Source: Planctomycetota bacterium
Lineage (GTDB): Bacteria > Planctomycetota > J058 > JAJDCP01
Reading direction: 5' to 3'
DNA: 64,000 nucleotides
Assembly: GCA_029260765.1 (NCBI GenBank)
Contig: JAJDCP010000077.1
Location: 1 to 64,000, forward strand
A model generated the notes under the pieces. That model saw nothing but the letters and a program-made list of their open reading frames with translations. It did not search any database and was not told where the DNA came from. Numbering within the stretch: the first letter of the stretch is position 1; each line of letters starts with the position of its first letter. The position numbers and the translations under genes were made by a program. Shown piece by piece: positions 36,745 through 44,349 of the stretch.

Positions 36745-37667
36745 GCGCGCCGCAGAAGAAGGCGGGCGCGGTGATGGGCATGTTGGTGCCTGGCTTGCCG
36801 CAGCCGTTGCTGGTGCCGGAGCAGAACGCGGGCTGGATGCGGGTGCGGCGCGGCATGGAAGCCGCCCGTGAGCAGGTGCAGAGCTGCGGCGCCGACTTGA
36901 TCTTGATCTACAGCGTGATGTGGCCGAGCGTCATCGGCCATCAGATCCAGGCCGACCCGGCGCCGGAGTGGGTGCACGTCGACGAGCTGTTCCATGAGCT
37001 CGGCTCGATCCCGTACCAATTCCGCGTCGATGCAGAGTTCGCAGAGGCCTACCGCGAGCGGGCTTGCGCGCGTGGCCTGCACGCCCGCACGGTGGCGTAC
37101 AAGGGCTTCCCCATCGACACGGGCTCGATCGTGGCGCTCAAGCTGTTGAACCCCGACAACGCCCTGCCGGCCTGCATCGTCTCGAGCAATGTCTACGCCG
37201 ACCGAGCGGAGACGGTGGTCTTCGGCAAGGCCGCCGCCGAAGCTCTGCAGGCCCAGGGCAAGCGGGCGGTGGTGGTGGTCGTCAGCACGCTGTCGAACCG
37301 GCTCTTCACCAGCTTCATCGATCCGGCTGACGACCACTTCCACTCTCTGAAAGACGATGAGTGGAACCGCAAGCTGCTCGAGTTCCTGGCCGCCGGTCGG
37401 CTCGAAGATGTTGCCCAGCTCTCGCGTGAGATCCACCGCCAGGTGCGCGTCAAGAAGGTGGTGAACTTCAAGCCGATGTGGTGGCTGGCCGCCGTGATGG
37501 GCCAGCACAACCGCTACACGGGGGAGGTGCACGCCTACGAGCCGATCTATGGCAGCGGCGGTGCGGTGGTCTCTCTGACCCCTTCGCAGGAGAGTCTGGG
37601 GGAGAAGGAGTTCGACGAAGAAGACGTCGAGGTCTACCGCGGCGACCGCGAAGTTCTGGGAAGCTGA
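36741..37667 (+). CDS. LigB-fold partner subunit lacking metal ligands
   Basis: The protein has 308 residues with the same fold as the preceding protein, but the metal-ligand positions are lost: VPGLPQP stands where APHPPH is, and YSVMW stands where SAHW is. Paired catalytic and non-catalytic subunits are known in 2-aminophenol 1,6-dioxygenase, where the second subunit shapes the active site without holding iron. It starts with GTG overlapping the previous stop (GTGA). An acidic tail (EKEFDEEDVEV) ends the protein. Heterodimer formation with the product of 35842-36744 is the straightforward reading. Confidence 0.78.
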   Translation: MSAPQKKAGAVMGMLVPGLPQPLLVPEQNAGWMRVRRGMEAAREQVQSCGADLILIYSVMWPSVIGHQIQADPAPEWVHVDELFHELGSIPYQFRVDAEFAEAYRERACARGLHARTVAYKGFPIDTGSIVALKLLNPDNALPACIVSSNVYADRAETVVFGKAAAEALQAQGKRAVVVVVSTLSNRLFTSFIDPADDHFHSLKDDEWNRKLLEFLAAGRLEDVAQLSREIHRQVRVKKVVNFKPMWWLAAVMGQHNRYTGEVHAYEPIYGSGGAVVSLTPSQESLGEKEFDEEDVEVYRGDREVLGS

Positions 37668-37679
37668 GGAGAGAGCTCG

Positions 37680-38207
37680 ATGGACTGTACTTTCTCCCAT
37701 CCGATCCGCTGCGACAGAGCCACATTCTGGCGCTTGTTTCTCGACCCCGAGTACAACGAGCAGCGGCACCGCGTGGGCCTCGACTTCCCGCTCTACGAGG
37801 TCTTGGAGTTCGAGAAACGGCCCGATGGCAGCGCTTCCCGGCGCTTGCTGCTCGAGCCGCGTCTGCATATTCCCGCCATGCTGCACAAGCTGGTGGGGAA
37901 CACCGCGCGCTCCGAGGAGAGTGGCCGTTTCGATCCGGTCCAACAGCGGTTTTTCTGGCAGGTGAAGATGCTCGGGCTCGGCGACAAGGTCTCGCTCAGT
38001 GGCGAAAACTGGCTGGAAGACGGCGCATCGGCGGGCGTTGAGCGCCACGTGCGCTGTTCGATCACGGCCCGTGTGCTCGGGCTGGGTGGCTTCATCGAGA
38101 GCTTCATCGCCAAAGGCGTGCGGGACAACTACCAGAAGGCCGCCGACTTCACCAACCGCTGGCTGGCCGAACGGGCCGCGCGTAGCCTGCCGGGCGAGCA
38201 AGCCTGA
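37680..38207 (+). CDS. DUF2505 / START-like fold protein
   Basis: The 175-residue protein has the sequence pattern of DUF2505 (SRPBCC/START-like hydrophobic-cavity fold): an N-terminal FSHPI strand, a central FFWQVKMLGLGDKV and a C-terminal helix ending RDNYQKAADFTNRWL. These folds hold lipids or aromatic molecules. It follows the LigB pair by 12 bp with GGAGAG before the ATG. A ligand carrier for the same pathway is possible, but no substrate is indicated. Confidence 0.7.
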   Translation: MDCTFSHPIRCDRATFWRLFLDPEYNEQRHRVGLDFPLYEVLEFEKRPDGSASRRLLLEPRLHIPAMLHKLVGNTARSEESGRFDPVQQRFFWQVKMLGLGDKVSLSGENWLEDGASAGVERHVRCSITARVLGLGGFIESFIAKGVRDNYQKAADFTNRWLAERAARSLPGEQA

Positions 38208-38228
38208 AGCTCTCCCCTGGAGCGGACG

Positions 38229-41200
38229 ATGGGCAACGAACAGCAGCAGGTCCGCCGCTGGTGCGCCCAACAGAAGAGCGCTGGGCGCAGCCTCAGCGTG
38301 CGCTTCGGCGGTCTGGACGAGCTCTCCCTGAGCATGACCTTCAGCCGCATCGAGCAGGCGAGCAGCCCGACGCAGCTCGGCTCGCTACAGAGTCTGGCTG
38401 GCGAGCCCGCCGAGCCGGTCGTCGAGGCGCCGAAACCGGCGGTCGAGGCGGTGAGCGCCGCGCTCGATCCTTCCATGGTTTCGAACCCCGGGATGCCCGC
38501 CCCCCAGCATGACGTGGTCTCTGCCGCCGCCCCGATCAGCGCGGACAGCGAGGACGCCCAACGCTATGAGGTGATGCACGCCCTGCACGGCGGCATGGGC
38601 GTGGTCTACATCTGCTACGACCACGAGCTCGACTTCGCGTTCGCGATCAAGACCTTCCGTCAGGACGCGTTTGTCGAGAGCGCCGACATGCTGCTGCAAT
38701 TCCTCAATGAGATCGAGATCTGGACCGAGCTGCGCCCGAGCAGCAACATCGTGCGCGCCTATGGCACGCGCCTGATCGGGCGCAACCCGTTCTTGTTCCT
38801 CGAATTCTCGCCGGGCCAGAACCTGCAGCAGCTGCTCGAACAGACCCCACTCACGCCCGCCGATGCGGTCGAGGGCGGGCTGATGATCGCGCGCGCTCTG
38901 AAACACGTGCAGGGCTGTTCGCCAGGCTTGGTGCACGGGGACTTGAAGCCATCGAACATCTTGGTTGAGAATCGCATCGCCAAGGTCACCGACTTCGGCC
39001 TGGCCCGCACGACCAGCGATGAAGGTGGCCGGGTGGCGGGCACGCCCGCCTACATGAGCCCGGAGCAATGGCGGGGAGATGCCCTGACACCCAAGACCGA
39101 CGTCTACGCGCTCGGTCTGCTGCTGTACGAGATGGTCGCGGGACGCCGGCCGTTCCAGGCCGATTCCTTGGACGCCACCAAGCAGGCGCATCTCGCCGAA
39201 GAACCCGCCGTGCTGGAGCTTGACGAGCCATGGCAGGAGCTCGGCCGCCTGGTCGCTGCCTGCCTGCGCAAAGAAGCCTTCGAACGTCCCGGGTTGACCA
39301 TGGTGATCGCGCAATTGGAGCGTCTGCGCAAACCGCGTCAGGCCCAGCAGCTGCGCGATTTCGGCGACGACATCTGCCACTACTTCGGGGGCATGCGTAC
39401 CTGGCAACGCATCCAGGGCGCGCTGGGTTTTGGCGAGAAATTCACCGGCGTCGACGAGGCGATCAGCAAGCAGCTCGACCAGCTGCCGCACGAGCCCCAC
39501 GGGGCACGCCTGCTCGAGCGCCTGCGCTCGTTGTCGAAGCTGCGCGAGCGGAACCTGGGAGCCTTCCGCGCTTGGAGCGCGCGCGACCTCGACCTCAGCT
39601 GGGTCACGCTCCGGGGGCTGTCTCTGGAGAAGGTCTACCTGCCCGAGGTGCGGCTGGCCGGTAAGGACCTTGCGGGCACGCAGCTGCAAGGGGCGGTTTT
39701 GCGCGGGGCAGACTTGCGTGGAGCCGATCTTCGCGGCGCGGACCTCAGCGGTGCGGATCTGAGCGGGGCACAGCTGGCGGGCGCGGATCTGCGCGACACA
39801 CGGCTCGAGAACGCCCGCCTGTTGGCAGCGGATCTGAGCGACGCGGACCTGCGGGGCGCCAAGCTGGGCGCCACCGTGCTGGAGCGCGCGCGCCTGCCGC
39901 GGGCCCGGCTCGATGGTCTGCAGCTGGTCGGCTGCCCGCTGCTTGGCTGCGACCTCAGCGAGGCATCGCTGGTGGGCGCAGACTTGCGGGGCGCGGCGCT
40001 GACGGATGTGCGGCTCGATGGTGCCAACCTGCGCAAGGCACAGCTGCAAGAGGCCCGTCTGGCGGGGACCCGGCTGCAGAACGTGTGCCTGGTCGAAGCG
40101 GACCTGCGCCAGAGCGATTGTCAGGGCAGCAGCTTCGAGCGCTGTGATCTGCGCGGTGCCCGCCTGGAGCGGGCGATGTTGGCCGAGTCCCGGCTGCACC
40201 ACAGCTCGATGTTCGCGGCGCGCCTCGAGCAGGCCGATCTACGCGGCAGTCTGCTGGTGGACGTCGACGCACGGGAGGCGCAGTTGAACCGCGCGGACCT
40301 GCGTGAGGTACGCTGCGATGATGTCGATCTGCGTGGCGCCGAGCTGTCCTTCGCCCGCACCGATGGTCTGCGCACCGACGCGGCCAGCCGCTGGCCGGAT
40401 GGTTTTGTCTTGGGACACGATGCACCCGGCAGACGATCCCAGACCCTGCGCATCGAGCTGGCCGTCGACAACGCGGCCGACGGCCAACTGTATCGGGGCC
40501 GCCCTCCCCGCCTGTGGGTGTGTACCCCGGCGCCGGAGCCAGATGTGCAACGCACGGTCAGAGCAGAGCTGACGCGCCTGGCCGAGCTGCCGGAGCTGGG
40601 CGAAGCATTGCCCGCCGCCGTCCAGCTGACGGAGGCGGTGGAAGCCGGCTTTCCGGCCGCCAAGCGCCTGGCCGACCTGGTTGTTTGCGAGCTTGTGGAT
40701 GGGCAGCTCGTTTTCAGTCACCGAGGCCGCGCGCGGCTGCAGAGGTGGCGTGACGGGGAGTTGGAAGTCTGTCGGGCTGCAGGCAGCGCGTCCGCCCAGC
40801 CACAGATCCTGACCCCCAGAGTGGGCGACGTGTACCTGCTCAGCGATCGAGCCTTCACCGCGGATGCCCTGCGGGAGGCGCCCTCCGCTGAAGGGTTGGC
40901 ATTGTTGCGTTGCCGCCTGTTGCGCAAGCGGCCCCATGCTTCGATGCTCTTGTTCCGGGTGTGCGACAGCCTGAACCACTTCACGTTGCGACCCTGGGGC
41001 CCAGTCGTGGCGATGGCTTTGGGCGCCGGATCCGAGCTTTGGGCGCTATCCGCCGGCGGGGTGCGCTACGCGATCGACACCATCCGCCGCAGTCCACGGG
41101 TGCTGGGCAAACTGACGGGCCACGTTCTGGCCCAGGCGCCGTCCGGGCAAGTGCTGCTTGGAGATCAGAAGCGATGCATATTGGCGGATCTGCGCTCTTC

Positions 41201-42026
41201 AACGCAGACTGTGTGCCTGACGAAGGGCCGCGTGCGCCGTGCGCGCTTCAGCTGCGACGGACAGGTGTTGGCGCTGGGCAAGCAGTTTGGAGGCATCGAG
41301 CTGCGTGGCTGCCAGGAAACTGGACCTGCACGTGACAAGGCTGCCGTGTTTCTAGGGCGCCGGTTGCTCAAGTTGCCCGATACAGAGCTTACCGCTCTCG
41401 AGACAGCGCCGGAGTGCAAGCAGCTCGTACCGGCGCCGGGGGTCGCGCAGGATAGCCTCGAGGCCCTACAGTCGTCCGCAGGCGTCGAGAGGGCGCGGGC
41501 GGCCGCAGCCTGCCTCGGGCTGTGGCTGGCGCAACGTCCAGAGCTGCTGTCCTTGGGTGCGAAGGCCGGCAGCCTGGCGCTGGGTTTGGGCAGCGTCTTG
41601 CTCGTCGTCGACCCCCAGGGAGTTGTGCGCCACGATCTGCTCGCAGGGAGCCAGCTCGAGAGGCTGGCCTGCTCGGACTCCGGCAATCTATTGGCGTGCC
41701 GTACCTGGTGCGCCGGCGAGAGCCTTGTCCACGTGTACGGCCCCGGGCAGGACAGCTCTGGGCGCGTCGAGGGCCGCTACCCGCGCCGGGCCTTCCGCGC
41801 TCGGGCCGGCGCGTTGGCCTTCGGCGCTGATCGCTGGCTGGCGAGCGCTGTCGGCAACGAATTGCGGCTCTGGGACCTGCGCAGGGAGCGCGCGCCGCGG
41901 CTGATCTGCGAGTCGGTGCCGATCACCGGGCTGGCCTTTTCGCCCTCCGGTGATCAGCTGGCGTGGAGTCTGGCAGACGGGCATGTCGGCGTGTGGTATC
42001 TGGAGTTCCATCGGGTGGAGAGCTGA
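38229..42026 (+). CDS. Ser/Thr kinase - pentapeptide repeat - PP2C-like - beta-propeller protein
   Basis: The protein has 1,265 residues. A linker (about 1-110) precedes a kinase domain with LHGGMGVVY (the first Gly of the loop is His), HGDLKPSN near 236 and DFGLAR, so it is probably active. Residues about 470-715 are pentapeptide repeats (A-D/N-L-x-x units such as ADLRG), a right-handed beta-helix. Residues about 735-915 resemble a PP2C phosphatase without its metal Asp residues (VVCELVDGQLVFSHRGRARL, GDVYLLSD). The last 350 residues form a WD40-like propeller (LAFSPSGDQLAWSLADGHVGVW). There is no membrane segment. It starts 21 bp after the DUF2505 gene, so it may control the operon's enzymes. 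Confidence 0.85.
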   Translation: MGNEQQQVRRWCAQQKSAGRSLSVRFGGLDELSLSMTFSRIEQASSPTQLGSLQSLAGEPAEPVVEAPKPAVEAVSAALDPSMVSNPGMPAPQHDVVSAAAPISADSEDAQRYEVMHALHGGMGVVYICYDHELDFAFAIKTFRQDAFVESADMLLQFLNEIEIWTELRPSSNIVRAYGTRLIGRNPFLFLEFSPGQNLQQLLEQTPLTPADAVEGGLMIARALKHVQGCSPGLVHGDLKPSNILVENRIAKVTDFGLARTTSDEGGRVAGTPAYMSPEQWRGDALTPKTDVYALGLLLYEMVAGRRPFQADSLDATKQAHLAEEPAVLELDEPWQELGRLVAACLRKEAFERPGLTMVIAQLERLRKPRQAQQLRDFGDDICHYFGGMRTWQRIQGALGFGEKFTGVDEAISKQLDQLPHEPHGARLLERLRSLSKLRERNLGAFRAWSARDLDLSWVTLRGLSLEKVYLPEVRLAGKDLAGTQLQGAVLRGADLRGADLRGADLSGADLSGAQLAGADLRDTRLENARLLAADLSDADLRGAKLGATVLERARLPRARLDGLQLVGCPLLGCDLSEASLVGADLRGAALTDVRLDGANLRKAQLQEARLAGTRLQNVCLVEADLRQSDCQGSSFERCDLRGARLERAMLAESRLHHSSMFAARLEQADLRGSLLVDVDAREAQLNRADLREVRCDDVDLRGAELSFARTDGLRTDAASRWPDGFVLGHDAPGRRSQTLRIELAVDNAADGQLYRGRPPRLWVCTPAPEPDVQRTVRAELTRLAELPELGEALPAAVQLTEAVEAGFPAAKRLADLVVCELVDGQLVFSHRGRARLQRWRDGELEVCRAAGSASAQPQILTPRVGDVYLLSDRAFTADALREAPSAEGLALLRCRLLRKRPHASMLLFRVCDSLNHFTLRPWGPVVAMALGAGSELWALSAGGVRYAIDTIRRSPRVLGKLTGHVLAQAPSGQVLLGDQKRCILADLRSSTQTVCLTKGRVRRARFSCDGQVLALGKQFGGIELRGCQETGPARDKAAVFLGRRLLKLPDTELTALETAPECKQLVPAPGVAQDSLEALQSSAGVERARAAAACLGLWLAQRPELLSLGAKAGSLALGLGSVLLVVDPQGVVRHDLLAGSQLERLACSDSGNLLACRTWCAGESLVHVYGPGQDSSGRVEGRYPRRAFRARAGALAFGADRWLASAVGNELRLWDLRRERAPRLICESVPITGLAFSPSGDQLAWSLADGHVGVWYLEFHRVES

Positions 42027-42268
42027 GCAGGCGGCGACAAGCCTGCGCTGAGGGAAACTCGCCCCAGCGATCTGCAGGGCGGGTCGCCGCACCATCTGGC
42101 CGTTTGCCCATCATTTCCTTTGCCGCCAGGGGAGGAAACGATGTTCTTTTTCGAACTCACGGCGAGGCGGGTGGCTGTTTCACAGCTGCGCCTGCAGCCT
42201 GAATCTGGAAGTTGTGCCGGGCTGATGTAGAATACTCGCAAGGTCAACCAATATGGGAGTTTCCGATC

Positions 42269-42373
42269 ATGGGTGAGAAACGGCAAAAACGCGAGACGAA
42301 GAAGCCCAAAACCTCGCAGAAGAAAGTCAACCCGAAGCACCTGCCTCCGCATCTCCGGCAGCCCGCCAAGTAG
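42269..42373 (+). CDS. Small basic 34-residue protein
   Basis: ATG 42269 to TAG gives a Lys/Arg-rich peptide (MGEKRQKRETKKPK...HLRQPAK). GGGAG lies 9 bases upstream, and the codons show the local G/C third-position preference. It resembles short 'MG(D/E)K...KKPK' basic proteins of unknown function seen in several phyla. It may bind nucleic acid. It ends 10 bp before the convergent gamma-lyase gene. Confidence 0.6.
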   Translation: MGEKRQKRETKKPKTSQKKVNPKHLPPHLRQPAK

Positions 42374-42383
42374 AGCTCCGGTT

Positions 42384-43646
42384 TCAATCCAGAGCGTGCC
42401 GCAGGTCCCGCTTCAGGTCCGACAGGTGTTCGATACCCACTGACAAGCGGATCAGACCCGGTCCCACACCGAATCTCTGCAGCATCTCGGGCGGCACATC
42501 CGCATGGGTCATCGAACGGGGATGTTCGACGAGACTCTCCGTCCCTCCCAGGGATACGGCCAGGCGGATGACCTCAAAGCGGTCCAGGGCCCGGAACGCC
42601 GCCTCCTCCCCACCGGCTACGTCGAAAGCGATCAGCGAGCCCGGCCCGGTGCACTGCTTGTCGTAGATCAACTTCTGCGCACTCCCTTCCTCGAACAGGC
42701 CCGGATAGTACACCCGCTCGACCTTCGGATGCTCGGCCAGTAGCTGCGCGAGCGCCCGGGCGTTCTTGGCCTGGCGGCGCATGCGGATCGAGACGGTCTC
42801 CAACGAGCGCAGCAACAGCCAGCCAGAAAAGGGCGTGGCCATGGTGCCCAGAATCGTCCGCATGGCGGTGATCTCTTTGAGCAAGCCCTCGGGACCGGTC
42901 ACCACCCCCGCGATCAGATCGCTGTGGCCGCCGATGAACTTGGTCGCCGAGTAGATCACCAGGTCGGCGCCCAGCGCCGCGGGCCGTTGGAAGACCGGAC
43001 CGAGGAAGGTGTTGTCGACGGCCGTCACGATCGGACGCTCCCCCACGCTGAGGCGGCGCGCCAGGGCCGACACCGCCTCGATGTCGACCATCAGGTTCGA
43101 GGGATTGGCGGGGGTCTCCAAGTAGATCACACGCAGCTTCTCAGGGCCGATCTGTTCTGCCTGGGCGGCCAACTGTGCGACGAAGTCGTCGCCGGCTGGA
43201 ATCTGGGTCACCTCGATGCCGAAACGCGGCAGGATGTTCTCGAACAGGAAGTGCGTGCCCCCGTAGACCGGCGCGCTCGAGAGCACGTGGTCGCCGGGCT
43301 GGAGCAGAGCCAGCATGCTGGTGGAGATCGCGGACATGCCCGAGGCGAAGGCGGCTCCTTTTTCCGTCTGGTCCCAGGCCGCCAATCGCTCTTCGAACAT
43401 CTGCAGGTTGGGGTTGTTGAGCCGGCTGTAGATCAGGCCCGGGTCTTCCCCCTTCTCCCGGTCCTTGAGACCGTAGGCGAGCTCGAAGAAACGTTTGCCA
43501 TGCGCGGCCGACTCGAACTGGAAGGTCGAAGTCAGAAACACCGGGGGCTTGATCGCCCCTTGGGAGAGGCTGGGATCATAGCCGTAGCCCAGGGCCAGGG
43601 TTTCAGGATTGAACGGCCTGCCGCCGCTGCTATGGGTGCGTTTCAT
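42384..43646 (-). CDS. PLP-dependent Cys/Met metabolism enzyme (methionine gamma-lyase / cystathionine gamma-synthase family)
   Basis: The protein has 420 residues, fold-type I PLP enzyme of the Cys/Met metabolism family. Markers: YSRLNNPN, AFASGMSAIS, YLETPANPSN, VDNTF and the Schiff-base lysine in SATKFIGGHSDLIAG. C-terminal SLGGTESLVEHP and GLIRLSVGIE complete the family. Members either join O-acyl homoserine and cysteine or cleave methionine or cystathionine. The motifs do not decide between gamma-synthase and gamma-lyase. AGAGG lies upstream of ATG 43646; a long upstream open frame is unrelated and rejected. It diverges from a membrane protein gene. Confidence 0.88.
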   Translation of the reverse strand: MKRTHSSGGRPFNPETLALGYGYDPSLSQGAIKPPVFLTSTFQFESAAHGKRFFELAYGLKDREKGEDPGLIYSRLNNPNLQMFEERLAAWDQTEKGAAFASGMSAISTSMLALLQPGDHVLSSAPVYGGTHFLFENILPRFGIEVTQIPAGDDFVAQLAAQAEQIGPEKLRVIYLETPANPSNLMVDIEAVSALARRLSVGERPIVTAVDNTFLGPVFQRPAALGADLVIYSATKFIGGHSDLIAGVVTGPEGLLKEITAMRTILGTMATPFSGWLLLRSLETVSIRMRRQAKNARALAQLLAEHPKVERVYYPGLFEEGSAQKLIYDKQCTGPGSLIAFDVAGGEEAAFRALDRFEVIRLAVSLGGTESLVEHPRSMTHADVPPEMLQRFGVGPGLIRLSVGIEHLSDLKRDLRHALD

Positions 43647-43912
43647 GGCGAGGACCTCTGGGTGGGGGGATGCCTGAACTGGCTGCCATTGTCGCCGCGA
43701 AGGCAGGCTCCGGAAAGGGGGTAGCTCGCCCGATACTGTCTGCCGCAGCCGTGAAACACACCGCCCACTCGGTGCTGGACACCAAGTCCGGGGCGCATGG
43801 GCGTGGGAGCTTGGCCGCTCCTCGCGCCAGACAGGCTCGGTCACGGGAATCGCGAGCGCTGGGCATGCCCGATGCTGCTTAGACAGCCAGAACTGCAACA
43901 GAGGGAATTTGC

Positions 43913-44242
43913 ATGTCGTACCAGGATGCCTACCACAGCTACGATGATGATGGCGGCTATGGTCCTCCGCGCCCGCGCCGACGCAGGCACACAGGACCCC
44001 CCAGCGGCGGAACGAGCGTGTTCGTCCTGGGCCTGCTGGGCCTGCTGTTCTGTGGCGTGCTCGGCTGCTTCGCCTGGCTGCAGGGCAATGAGCATCTCGC
44101 ACGCAGCCAGGCGATGCGGGTGCGTCCGGACGGTCTGGCGGTGGCCGGCCGCATCATGGGCATCATCAGCACGCTGGTCCTGTTCTTCCAGATCGGCGCC
44201 GTGGTGCTGATCCTTGGAGCGGGTGGCGTCAGCGCGATGTGA
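43913..44242 (+). CDS. Small DUF4190-like membrane protein
   Basis: The protein has 109 residues. A Tyr/Asp/Pro-rich disordered N terminus with a basic patch (PRPRRRRH) is followed by two membrane helices separated by a short loop (WLQGNEHLARSQAMR). This is the layout of DUF4190-like proteins. AGAGGGA precedes the ATG. It lies directly upstream of the PKS/NRPS gene but with a 107-bp gap and a candidate promoter between them, so it is probably not part of the cluster. Confidence 0.65.
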   Translation: MSYQDAYHSYDDDGGYGPPRPRRRRHTGPPSGGTSVFVLGLLGLLFCGVLGCFAWLQGNEHLARSQAMRVRPDGLAVAGRIMGIISTLVLFFQIGAVVLILGAGGVSAM

Positions 44243-44271
44243 GCGTCGGGCCCGCCACCCCCCCCCACCGC

Positions 44272-44300
44272 TTGACCCCTTGATCCGCGGGCGCTACCGT
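44272..44300 (+). promoter_or_regulatory. Candidate sigma-70-type promoter for the PKS/NRPS operon
   Basis: TTGACC (44272-44277), 17-base spacer, TACCGT (44295-44300). The -35 box is near consensus and the -10 box is weak. A run of nine C residues (44258-44266) lies 5 bases upstream of the -35. It ends 50 bases before the GTG start at 44350. The call is tentative. Confidence 0.35.
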
Positions 44301-44349
44301 ACAGTCTCAGGGAAATGCATAGATTCCGCGTCCGCCGGGGGACCCTAGG

